A stretch of 64,000 bases of DNA from an uncultured Porphyromonadaceae bacterium (GTDB taxonomy: Bacteria > Bacteroidota > Bacteroidia > Bacteroidales > Muribaculaceae): the NCBI GenBank assembly GCA_902493335.1, contig CABUPJ010000008.1, positions 13,157 to 77,156 on the forward strand, in the 5' to 3' direction. A program made the position numbers and the translations under genes. Position 1 is the stretch's first letter. Each line of letters begins with the position of its first letter. The notes beneath the pieces are model-generated. The model ran no database searches. It saw nothing but the letters and a program-made list of their open reading frames with translations, and was not told the origin of the DNA. This document shows, one piece after another, positions 9,031-16,320 of this stretch.

Positions 9031-10217
9031 GGCCGCTTAGTTTTTAGGGTCAGCAGGGTCACCTCGGGAGTGGCGCCTATGCGGGCGGGTATCGCCACCT
9101 CGCCCGAACCGATATTGACATAGAGATTATGCTTGCCCCCGTCACCATAGAGTCCGCCCCAATAGCGGTAACGCATCGCGGCCGGCGACCAGCCGAAAAG
9201 CTTTATCTGCATGGCATGGGTATGGCCGGACAACGTCAGGGCTATGTTGATGCTGTCGTTGCCGCATATATCATTCTCCCAATGGGCGGGATTATGGGAC
9301 AGAAGTACTTTGGGCAGACTGTCGGACAGAGCCGAATATGCGGCACGGAGGTCGCCGTAGGTTCTGAAAGGCGGATCACCGACGTTTTCGACGCCTATGA
9401 CAATGAGCGAGTCGCCGCCACGGTCGATTGCGACGCTTTCATTGTTGAGCAGCCGCCAGCCCATCCGGCGGTTAAGAGTAATGAGACGGGCAAAATTTTC
9501 AGCCTTGGCAGCGTCAGAAGGCCAGTCGGAATAATCGCCGTAGTCGTGGTTGCCGAGAATCGAGATGACGCCATAGGGCGATTTAAGCCTCGACAGTGTG
9601 CTGACAAAAGGTTCAAGTTCTGAGGTGTGACGGTTGACAATGTCGCCTGTGAAGACAATCAGGTCGGGATGCAGGGCGTTGACCTCGTCGACAAGATTAT
9701 GCACAAAGACGGTATCACTGCCGAATGTGCCTACATGCAGGTCTGATATCTGAGCTATAGTCATGCCGTCGAAAGCCTCGGGGAGATTGTCAATCGTGAC
9801 ATCAACACGCTCGACGTCGATTATATATCGCTCGACAAGGGCACCCCACCACATGCCGCTCATCACGACAAGGGCGATGCCGAGGCCTACACCGCTGAGC
9901 CAGCGGAGGCGCTTCCCGTGCCAAAGCCGAGGAAGTCCGGCTATGAGATCGAAGACGACATAGATATATTTGGGGATATAAAATGCCGCATAGGCATATA
10001 TACACCACATCAGGCGCTCGAAGCTATCGTCGCTACCCGAGCGTTTTGGCAGGCATATGAGCACAATCCAGAAGAGGGCAAAGAGCACCGAAGTGACGGC
10101 ATAGAGCTTTCGCCATACGGGCCGGGCGCCGACGCGGCAAATCGATTTATAAATCAGTAAATCGGTAACGAATCCTATCAAAAGGATTATAAGCGTCATT
10201 ATCAGAGGGAAACGCAT
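9027..10217 (-). CDS. Membrane-anchored metallophosphoesterase
   Basis: A 396-residue calcineurin-like phosphoesterase of the YaeI/YkuE type. The N-terminal 130 residues carry about four transmembrane segments. The catalytic domain shows the metal ligands in order: ISDLHVG (158-163), FTGD (189-192), GNHD (222-225), His308 and GHTH (331-334). Such proteins can be phospholipid-anchored nucleotide or UDP-sugar hydrolases; YaeI removes phosphate from lipids in vitro. The true substrate here is unknown. It is the first gene of a pair with folK. The start is the first in-frame ATG before the membrane segment. Confidence 0.88.
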   Translation of the reverse strand: MRFPLIMTLIILLIGFVTDLLIYKSICRVGARPVWRKLYAVTSVLFALFWIVLICLPKRSGSDDSFERLMWCIYAYAAFYIPKYIYVVFDLIAGLPRLWHGKRLRWLSGVGLGIALVVMSGMWWGALVERYIIDVERVDVTIDNLPEAFDGMTIAQISDLHVGTFGSDTVFVHNLVDEVNALHPDLIVFTGDIVNRHTSELEPFVSTLSRLKSPYGVISILGNHDYGDYSDWPSDAAKAENFARLITLNRRMGWRLLNNESVAIDRGGDSLIVIGVENVGDPPFRTYGDLRAAYSALSDSLPKVLLSHNPAHWENDICGNDSINIALTLSGHTHAMQIKLFGWSPAAMRYRYWGGLYGDGGKHNLYVNIGSGEVAIPARIGATPEVTLLTLKTKRP

Positions 10218-10273
10218 ACGTATCAGATTTTATGTGAGGAGAGAAAGAATAGACAAACCTAAAAACGTAACCG

Positions 10274-11464
10274 TCAGCCTTGCACGGCCGCGAGCTGATT
10301 CTTGAGCGGATTGGCATACATCGTCAGCATCATGCTATACATATACTCGCGTTCGTCGGGCGTGACATCGTCGAGTTCGACTTTATCAAGCTGCGTGTTG
10401 ATATAATTTTCGAAACTGTCGACATCGGCCTGTGTGTAGTTGGCGGCAAAACGGTCGGTATTATTAATCTTGTCGTAAGCGATATAGTTGCACGGATAGA
10501 TTCTGTAGCCGCAATGTATCGCTTTGTCGACTACGGCACAGACCTCATGGGCTATCTCTGAACGGTCGCTGCAGGTTATCTTCTCGAGCAAATCGTTGAC
10601 ACAGCGGCCGAGGCGGAAGTGCACGCGGCCTTTGTTGCGCAGCAGGCCGGTCTCCATGCTGAAGAGGTCGTCGCGCTGGGTCTTTTTGTATTCGGGATCA
10701 CGGCGTTTGAGCAGGAACTCGCGGGCCTTGAGATAGTCGTTGGGGTCGAATTCGTATGAGATAGACACCGGCATCAGATTGATTTCGATGAGATTGCGGC
10801 GGGTGTCACCGTCTCCGGCAAGCGACATCATCTTGATGAGGCTCTCCTGAGTCATGTCATTGGAGTCTTTGGCTCGACCCTCGCGCTGGGCGATCCACAC
10901 CGATTCGTGCAGGGTGTTGATCGTGTAATGTATATATCCCGAGAGCTGCTTTGCGTTTTCAAGAGCCTTGACGACTTTTGAATCGCGCTTGACGATAAAG
11001 CTGCGGTTGAGCTTGACGAGATCTGTTATCCATTCGTAAATCAGCAGGTTATTGCCGATAGCGACCTGTGTCAGCGGCATCTTCTCGCGGATGAAACACA
11101 GATTGAGGAACGACGCGTCGAGCACGATGTCGCGGTGGTTGCTTATGAATGTATAGTTTTTGTTTCTGTCGCAGTTTTCGAGACCGTCGATTGAGATGCC
11201 GGCCGTGGTCGAGGCCGCAAGACCTTCGAGAAAGTTGCCCATGATGTCCTGCTGGAAGCGGCTCTGTGTCTTGACCGACAAAAGGCCTTCGACAAAAGCG
11301 TCGTAATCGACACCGGGCATGACATATCTGACAGCATGCTCGAAACCGGGTTCTTTAACCAGACGGGTCATAACTTCTGTATACTGATTCTCGCGATAAG
11401 GAGCGATATCGGCAAATTCTTCAGGTATTATATTGTCTTTATATTCTGTCGATGACATAGTCAT
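10274..11464 (-). CDS. PlsC/GPAT-like acyltransferase
   Basis: A 396-residue glycerolipid acyltransferase-like protein without a signal peptide. FISNHRDIVLD (107-116) aligns with the acyltransferase block I, and LNRSFIVKRD (about 150-160) with the phosphate-binding FxxR block. The block I spacing is His110 then Asp116 (HX5D) instead of the textbook HX4D; I remember this form from the large Bacteroidota glycerol acyltransferase family. Probable role: acylation of glycerol-3-phosphate or a related lipid at the inner membrane. It appears monocistronic with its own -7 element. Confidence 0.8.
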   Translation of the reverse strand: MTMSSTEYKDNIIPEEFADIAPYRENQYTEVMTRLVKEPGFEHAVRYVMPGVDYDAFVEGLLSVKTQSRFQQDIMGNFLEGLAASTTAGISIDGLENCDRNKNYTFISNHRDIVLDASFLNLCFIREKMPLTQVAIGNNLLIYEWITDLVKLNRSFIVKRDSKVVKALENAKQLSGYIHYTINTLHESVWIAQREGRAKDSNDMTQESLIKMMSLAGDGDTRRNLIEINLMPVSISYEFDPNDYLKAREFLLKRRDPEYKKTQRDDLFSMETGLLRNKGRVHFRLGRCVNDLLEKITCSDRSEIAHEVCAVVDKAIHCGYRIYPCNYIAYDKINNTDRFAANYTQADVDSFENYINTQLDKVELDDVTPDEREYMYSMMLTMYANPLKNQLAAVQG

Positions 11465-11491
11465 TTTGCTTCGTTTTTAAAATTCAGCCTT

Positions 11492-11499
11492 CAAATTTA
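11492..11499 (-). promoter_or_regulatory. Predicted -7 element of the acyltransferase gene
   Basis: TAAATTTG on the minus strand, 27 bases before the ATG, fits TAnnTTTG. The -33 side has no clear TTG. Confidence 0.45.
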
Positions 11500-11558
11500 A
11501 TATAAATAATTAACTCTTTATAATGTTAGAGAGTTTTTCGTGTTTATGTTATATTAAT

Positions 11559-12647
11559 TTAAACCTTTACACCGTTAAAATTGGAAGCTCCCGAGTATAT
11601 CCGCCATTTTTCAATAAGTGATTTCATATCGTCGGGAATTTCAGAGGTAAAAAACATTTCCTTGCCGGTGACCGGATGGACAAACCCGAGAGTGCGCGCA
11701 TGAAGCGCCTGTCTCGGACAGACCTTAAAACAGTTTTCGACAAACGCGCGGTAGCTCGACGACGGATTGCCTCTGATTATCATGTCGCCGCCATAACGGG
11801 CGTCGTTGAACAGCGGATGCCCGATATGGCTCATGTGGACACGTATCTGATGTGTCCGCCCGGTCTCAAGCACACATTTGACGACCGAGACATGGCCGAG
11901 CGGCTCGATGACCTCATAGTGAGTGACAGCATGTTTGCCTATCGCGGGATCGTCGAAAACAGCCATTTTGAGACGGTCTTTGAGCGAGCGGCCGATATTG
12001 CCTTCGATACGGCCTTTGGCATCAGGCACACCCCAGACGACGGCCACATATTCGCGGCGCGTGGTCTTCTCGAAGAACTGACGGCCGAGATTGGTCTTGG
12101 CGTCAGGCGTCTTGGCGACGACGAGCAGACCGGATGTGTCTTTGTCGATGCGGTGCACGAGTCCGAGACGGGGGTCGTTGACGTCATAGTCGGGCGTGTC
12201 TCTGAAATGCCACGCAAGCGCGTTGACAAGAGTACCGTTATAATTGCCATGCCCCGGATGCACCACCAGTCCAGCCGGCTTGTTGACGACAAGCACCTCA
12301 CGGTCTTCGTAGACGATGTCGAGAGGTATGTCTTCGGCCGTAATCTCGAACTCATAGCGGGGACGGTCCATGACGACCTGGACGACATCGAGCGGTTTGA
12401 CGCGGTAGTTGCTTTTGACCGCTTTGCCGTTGACGAGGATGCATCCGGCCTCGGCAGCCTGCTGGACACGGTTGCGCGACGACTTCTCAAGACGGGCGAC
12501 AAGGAATTTGTCAACACGCAGCAAAGCCTGGCCCTTGTCGGCGACGAAGCGGAAATGCTCGTAGAGGCCGTTGCCGTCGGCTGCGTTGTCGAGTTCGGGA
12601 TCCTCGACGTCGTCGACCGGGTTCAATATGGTTTCGCCATTATTCAT
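11559..12647 (-). CDS. rluD: RluA/RluD family 23S rRNA pseudouridine synthase
   Basis: Converts uridines of rRNA to pseudouridine. The protein has an S4 RNA-binding domain (about residues 43-90), then the RluA catalytic domain with the hallmark GLVHRIDKDTSGLL and catalytic Asp168. The full frame could begin at 12671, but I choose the ATG at 12647 because it overlaps the upstream PASTA gene stop by only eight bases and leaves a typical acidic N-terminus. Length is then 362 residues, normal for Bacteroidota RluD. The PASTA-rluD pairing is common in this phylum. The exact target uridines are not shown by sequence. Confidence 0.9.
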   Translation of the reverse strand: MNNGETILNPVDDVEDPELDNAADGNGLYEHFRFVADKGQALLRVDKFLVARLEKSSRNRVQQAAEAGCILVNGKAVKSNYRVKPLDVVQVVMDRPRYEFEITAEDIPLDIVYEDREVLVVNKPAGLVVHPGHGNYNGTLVNALAWHFRDTPDYDVNDPRLGLVHRIDKDTSGLLVVAKTPDAKTNLGRQFFEKTTRREYVAVVWGVPDAKGRIEGNIGRSLKDRLKMAVFDDPAIGKHAVTHYEVIEPLGHVSVVKCVLETGRTHQIRVHMSHIGHPLFNDARYGGDMIIRGNPSSSYRAFVENCFKVCPRQALHARTLGFVHPVTGKEMFFTSEIPDDMKSLIEKWRIYSGASNFNGVKV

Positions 12648-13278
12648 TGACGTCAAAGTCAAGATTATCAATCTCGCGGTCTATGGCCGCGTCAAGTGAA
12701 TCGGCAGGTTCTTCGACCGGCACGGCGCCGACTTCAAGCGTCACGACCGAGGTGACGGGTATCACCGAACCGACAGCCAAGGGTTTGCCGTCGACAAGAG
12801 CGCGCTCGACAAGGTCGGGATACTGCGAGGGGACGCTGACGATTCTGACAGCCGTCACTCCGACAGCCTCGAGATAGCTTGTGGCCTGTCGCGACGAGAC
12901 GCCGGTGACAGGCATCGTGAGCGACACCATCTTTGGCGAAAATGCCGTTACGGTCACAAAGACCTGACGGCCGCGCTTGACGACGCTTCCGGCTTTGGGC
13001 CACGACTCAACAACTGTGCCGGGAGCGATACCGCGGTCATATATCGAGTCTGAAATCTCGATCTCGAGATCGTTGCGGCCGAGTATTTCGGCAGCCTGCT
13101 GATAAGGCATATCCTTGATTTCAGGCACTGTCGACGTCTCGCCGTGGCGCGTCCAGAAGTCGAGAAAGACGAGACCGATGATTGCGACGAGGATACCCGC
13201 CACAAATATCAGCACCAGATTGCTGATCATCGGATGCTTGTAATAAAATTTCTTTATAGCCAAAACGAATTTTTCCAT
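12640..13278 (-). CDS. PASTA domain membrane protein
   Basis: A 212-residue protein with a short cytoplasmic N-terminus, one transmembrane helix (about residues 19-40) and an extracytoplasmic part with about two PASTA repeats (from about 48 and 115). PASTA domains usually bind peptidoglycan or muropeptides, but this protein has no kinase or transpeptidase domain. The ATG at 13278 is preferred over 13329 because the transmembrane topology and the promoter at 13300-13331 both fit it. It is the first gene of an operon with rluD, which overlaps it by eight bases. The C-terminus is acidic. Confidence 0.85.
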   Translation of the reverse strand: MEKFVLAIKKFYYKHPMISNLVLIFVAGILVAIIGLVFLDFWTRHGETSTVPEIKDMPYQQAAEILGRNDLEIEISDSIYDRGIAPGTVVESWPKAGSVVKRGRQVFVTVTAFSPKMVSLTMPVTGVSSRQATSYLEAVGVTAVRIVSVPSQYPDLVERALVDGKPLAVGSVIPVTSVVTLEVGAVPVEEPADSLDAAIDREIDNLDFDVNE

Positions 13279-13299
13279 CTCTCGCTTTATTATTATCTG

Positions 13300-13331
13300 C
13301 AAAGATACTGAGTTTGCGCGATATAACAAAA
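13300..13331 (-). promoter_or_regulatory. Predicted promoter of the PASTA-rluD operon
   Basis: On the minus strand TTTG, 19 bases and TATCTTTG make a near-perfect Bacteroidota promoter, about 20 bases before the ATG at 13278. It also argues against a start at 13329. Confidence 0.75.
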
Positions 13332-13341
13332 TCGTAAAAGC

Positions 13342-13382
13342 GACGCCGCCCTGCGACAGATGTCACATCGTCAGGCGGCGTC
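13342..13382 (-). terminator. Predicted terminator of the META lipoprotein gene
   Basis: The nine-base arms gacgccgcc and ggcggcgtc enclose 23 bases; on the minus strand the hairpin is followed by GCTTTTACGATTTT. It lies just after the META gene. Confidence 0.6.
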
Positions 13383-13407
13383 AGCTCTATACGTTAATAT
13401 TCCAATC

Positions 13408-14349
13408 TTATTCTTCTGTACTCAGAGGAATGCTTTTGAGCGTCATCAGCTCTTTGCCGGCGCTGTCAAGCAATATCGCATTGCCGTCACCGCGGTCGAG
13501 GGCTGTGGCCGTCTCTTCGAGAGCAAGCATTATGGCCTGCTCCTGCTCGAACTTGGGACATGCCATGCGCGTAAGGCCCATATTGCTGAAATCTATTGCG
13601 TTTGACTTGTCGGGGTTTATATAAATTTCACCGTTAAAGTAATTGCAGCCGGTGTTGCCGTGTACTTTCAGAGCAGGCACGTCGATGAAAATCGTCGCCT
13701 CTTCATCATTTATCGCTTTTCCTCTGACACTTACAATCTGCCAGTTGCCGTTAAGGAAACCCATGTTGTCGCGGACAGCTGTCATCAGCTCTTTGCCCGA
13801 CGGGTTGAGGAAGGCGAGATAATAGTCGCTGCCAAGTTTGGTTATCGTGACTCTGACGGGCGATTCTCCGGAAAGCACGGCTGTGATAGCCGAGTCATAT
13901 TTGACCCATTCGCAATATTTCATCGTCGAGATAACGCCGCTGAAAGAAATCTTATCACCGTCAACCTTATAGTTGCCGTTAAGGATATTGCAGCCGTTAG
14001 AAGAATAGAACCTGCCGGTCGACGCCTCAAAATTGATATACGGCATATCTTCATCGCCACTCACTTTGATGTCGCCGACCTTAACTATGCGCCACTCGCC
14101 GTTGAGGTATGATGCAACAGACACGCCGTCGGTTTTCTTTTTAGCTGATTCTTTGCCGTCATTGACGCTGTTTTTATCTGTTTTCTCCACTTTCGACGGC
14201 TTTGAGTTATTGTTTTTATTTGTCTTCTCTATTTTCTGGGCGCTGTCACCGCTTACGCGGTTTGACTTGCTGCCGTTGAACACCGAGCATGAGCTTACTG
14301 TCAGCGCGAGGGCCACCGTCGCGGCCATATATGTCAGTTTTATATTCAT
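13408..14349 (-). CDS. Lipoprotein with two META domains
   Basis: A 313-residue lipoprotein: MNIKLTYMAATVALALTVSSC gives a lipobox with the modified Cys at residue 21. A Lys/Asn/Ser-rich linker (about 25-80) is followed by two META domains (HslJ-like), each opening with LNGxWxIV and carrying a Cys-containing NGCN or TGCN segment; the first spans about 82-150 and the second about 195-300. META domains are small beta-sheet domains known from HslJ and from motility-associated proteins; their biochemical role is unclear. The gene stands alone, with the terminator at 13342-13382 downstream. Confidence 0.85.
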   Translation of the reverse strand: MNIKLTYMAATVALALTVSSCSVFNGSKSNRVSGDSAQKIEKTNKNNNSKPSKVEKTDKNSVNDGKESAKKKTDGVSVASYLNGEWRIVKVGDIKVSGDEDMPYINFEASTGRFYSSNGCNILNGNYKVDGDKISFSGVISTMKYCEWVKYDSAITAVLSGESPVRVTITKLGSDYYLAFLNPSGKELMTAVRDNMGFLNGNWQIVSVRGKAINDEEATIFIDVPALKVHGNTGCNYFNGEIYINPDKSNAIDFSNMGLTRMACPKFEQEQAIMLALEETATALDRGDGNAILLDSAGKELMTLKSIPLSTEE

Positions 14350-14406
14350 AATAATATGTTTTTATATCAATTATATTGATAACGTCCGATGACTATAAAT
14401 TGTTAT

Positions 14407-14446
14407 AAAAAATACTGAGGCTGTCAACGTGACGATGACAGCCTCA
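14407..14446 (-). terminator. Intrinsic terminator of rpsO
   Basis: Perfect 12-base arms, ctgaggctgtca and tgacagcctcag, with an eight-base loop; on the minus strand the stem is followed by TATTTTTTAT. A textbook rho-independent terminator, 33 bases after the rpsO stop. Confidence 0.9.
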
Positions 14447-14478
14447 GATTTGTAATCTTTAAGTGAGCGCGCTGTGGC

Positions 14479-14754
14479 TTACTTGCGGATACCGAGCTCT
14501 TTCTGAGCGATGATCGCACGGTAGCGGTTGATGTCTTTCTTCATCAGGTAGTCGAGAAGACGACGACGCTTGCCTACGAGCATCTTAAGAGCACGCTCAG
14601 TCGTATGATCTTTGTGGTTTGACTTCAGATGCTGAGTCAGGTGAGCGATACGGACAGAGAATAATGCTATCTGCGCTTCAGGCGAGCCAGTATCAGTCTT
14701 GCCCTTTCCGTACTTCTCAAAGATCTCTACTTTTTCTTCAGAACTTAAGTGCAT
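14479..14754 (-). CDS. rpsO: 30S ribosomal protein S15
   Basis: A 91-residue primary 16S rRNA-binding protein of the small subunit platform. The conserved core is clear: TDTGSPEAQIALFSVRI, then HLKSNHKDHTTERAL and VGKRRRLLDYL. Length is normal. The gene is monocistronic with a -7 element at 14828-14835, a leader with a GC-rich hairpin at 14794-14820 and a strong terminator. In other bacteria S15 represses its own translation by binding its leader; the hairpin here could serve that, but this is inference. Confidence 0.97.
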   Translation of the reverse strand: MHLSSEEKVEIFEKYGKGKTDTGSPEAQIALFSVRIAHLTQHLKSNHKDHTTERALKMLVGKRRRLLDYLMKKDINRYRAIIAQKELGIRK

Positions 14755-14793
14755 TCTTTCGGAGTTTTTATGATTAATAATTATAGTATAATG

Positions 14794-14820
14794 TAAGCCG
14801 CGAAGAAACCCGACGGCTTA
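14794..14820 (-). promoter_or_regulatory. Hairpin in the rpsO leader, candidate S15 autoregulatory element
   Basis: Seven-base arms taagccg and cggctta enclose 13 bases, just after the predicted transcription start and about 40 bases before the rpsO ATG. A stem-loop in this place is common for S15 autoregulation, although leader structures differ widely between phyla. Confidence 0.45.
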
Positions 14821-14827
14821 GCGGGTG

Positions 14828-14835
14828 CAAAGTTA
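14828..14835 (-). promoter_or_regulatory. Predicted -7 element of rpsO
   Basis: TAACTTTG followed by C on the minus strand, 73 bases before the rpsO ATG. The -33 side is a T-rich stretch, not a clear TTG. Confidence 0.6.
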
Positions 14836-14893
14836 ACACTTTTTATTTAAAAAGCGATATGAACGGCCGATAATTTTGAGCCGGACACGATTT

Positions 14894-15229
14894 TTAGTCG
14901 ACGTTCATGCGGTCTTTCGCAGGATTGCGGAAGAAGAGCTTATGGTCGACATACTCCTGAGCGGCGATAAGCGTGGGCTTCGGGAGTTTTTCGTAGTAGC
15001 GTGACATCTCGATCTGCTCGCGGTTCTCAGAGATTTCCTCGAGGTTGTCATTGAGCGATGCAAATTCCTGAAGTTTCTTTTCGAGGTCGTGTTTCATCTC
15101 GTCGGCGATCTGGTTGGCGCGCTTGGCGATGATACATACGGTTTCATAGACGTTGCCGGTGTCTTGTGAGAGCTCAATCATATCACGGGTGACTGTGTTG
15201 AGAGGGGCATTGCTTTTCTTGTAGTCCAT
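14894..15229 (-). CDS. rpoZ: RNA polymerase omega subunit, Bacteroidota type
   Basis: A 111-residue small acidic protein with the pattern NVYETVCIIAKRANQIADEMK, which matches the conserved omega/Rpb6 core (helix with ARRANQI-like motif). Omega stabilises the beta' subunit during assembly of RNA polymerase. It follows bamD by 76 bases, a gene order I know from Bacteroidales, where a DUF4293 gene often follows; that gene is absent here. The C-terminal part (HKLFFRNPAKDR) is specific to the phylum. The start at 15229 is the only ATG before the conserved core. Confidence 0.8.
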   Translation of the reverse strand: MDYKKSNAPLNTVTRDMIELSQDTGNVYETVCIIAKRANQIADEMKHDLEKKLQEFASLNDNLEEISENREQIEMSRYYEKLPKPTLIAAQEYVDHKLFFRNPAKDRMNVD

Positions 15230-15305
15230 GAGTCTTGTATTTTTTATTTTGAGTGTTATTATAATCGTATTATTTTTAATGTGTGTGTTTGTTTTTACAC
15301 CGGCA

Positions 15306-16112
15306 TCAGTCGGTTACATAATTCGACGCTATCTTATAGATATTGTCGGCCTCGCCGCGGTTGGGGCTATCGGGATAGTTGTTGATAAACGAGTAGTATT
15401 CGTCGACAACCTCACGGAAACGGTCAGCTTTGCGCTCGTCGACACTGAGGTCAGCCTCCTGGAAGCGAGCCTTGAGTATCAGCAGCTCGAGGTCTTCCTT
15501 ATATTTTGAATAAGGATAATCTTTGACGGCATTGCGGGCGACGATGACCGCACTCTCGTAGTTGTTGCCCATATATGTGCCGAGGTTATAGTAGAGCTGG
15601 GCGTTCTGAAGCTGTTTGAGTGTCAGTTTGTCCTGAAGCTCGAAGATGGCGTTCTGGGCTACAGAAACTTTGTCGCTGCGTGGGAAATAGTCGAGGAAAG
15701 CCTGAAGCTCCTCGATGGCCTGTATCGTGCCCGACTGGTCGAGCTGAGGCTCGGGGCTGTCAAGATAATATCCGTAGCCGCAGTAATAGCGGGCAAGCTC
15801 GGCATATTTGCCTTTGGGGTATCGGTTGTAGTAGGTCTTGAAATAAGCGCCCGACTCGATATAGTCTTTATTTTCATAATGGCTCATCGCCAGCAGATAA
15901 AGAGACTCCTCGGCCTTTTCGTTGCCCTTGAAGACCGTGATGCAGTCTTTGAGGAGCGTGGCCGCCTGAACGTACTTTTTATTTTCATAAGCACGTTTGG
16001 CATAGTCAAACTTATAGTTGAAGTCGTCGCTCTTCTGCACACGCTGATATTCACCGCAAGAGGCAAACAGCAGCCCGGCGAGAACAAATATTATAAGGTA
16101 TATGCGGTTCAT
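15306..16112 (-). CDS. bamD: Outer membrane assembly lipoprotein BamD
   Basis: A 268-residue lipoprotein with the lipobox LLFASC (Cys19) and tetratricopeptide-like repeats, e.g. AKRAYENKKYVQAATLLKD and ESLYLLAMSHYENKDYIESG. BamD is the essential lipoprotein of the BAM complex, which inserts beta-barrel proteins into the outer membrane from the periplasm. Length and repeat arrangement agree with the YfiO/BamD family. It probably forms an operon with rpoZ. BamA is not in the window. Confidence 0.9.
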   Translation of the reverse strand: MNRIYLIIFVLAGLLFASCGEYQRVQKSDDFNYKFDYAKRAYENKKYVQAATLLKDCITVFKGNEKAEESLYLLAMSHYENKDYIESGAYFKTYYNRYPKGKYAELARYYCGYGYYLDSPEPQLDQSGTIQAIEELQAFLDYFPRSDKVSVAQNAIFELQDKLTLKQLQNAQLYYNLGTYMGNNYESAVIVARNAVKDYPYSKYKEDLELLILKARFQEADLSVDERKADRFREVVDEYYSFINNYPDSPNRGEADNIYKIASNYVTD

Positions 16113-16139
16113 TTAGTGATTATTCTATTCTTCAATTTG

Positions 16140-16147
16140 CAAATTTA
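16140..16147 (-). promoter_or_regulatory. Predicted -7 element of bamD
   Basis: TAAATTTG followed by C on the minus strand, 27 bases before the bamD ATG. A small GC-rich inverted repeat (cggcg/cgccg, 16155-16170) sits just upstream. Confidence 0.5.
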
Positions 16148-16253
16148 CAAATTTCGGCGGTATATCGCCGACTTTTTTCATGATAAAATGAGCCGCAGGA
16201 CGATTATTTAACGTTCCTTATAAGAATCGCGTTAAACAGCAACGATAATTTAC

Positions 16254-16297
16254 AAAAGAGAGGCGCCCGCGGCCGGGTGTGGCTGCGGGAACCTCTC
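16254..16297 (-). terminator. Terminator after the DUF4301 gene
   Basis: A two-part stem: gagagg/cctctc outside and cccgc/gcggg inside. On the minus strand it is followed by TTTTG, and it begins about 24 bases after the DUF4301 stop. Confidence 0.75.
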
Positions 16298-16320
16298 TGA
16301 TAGTGTTTTTATACTGTCGT

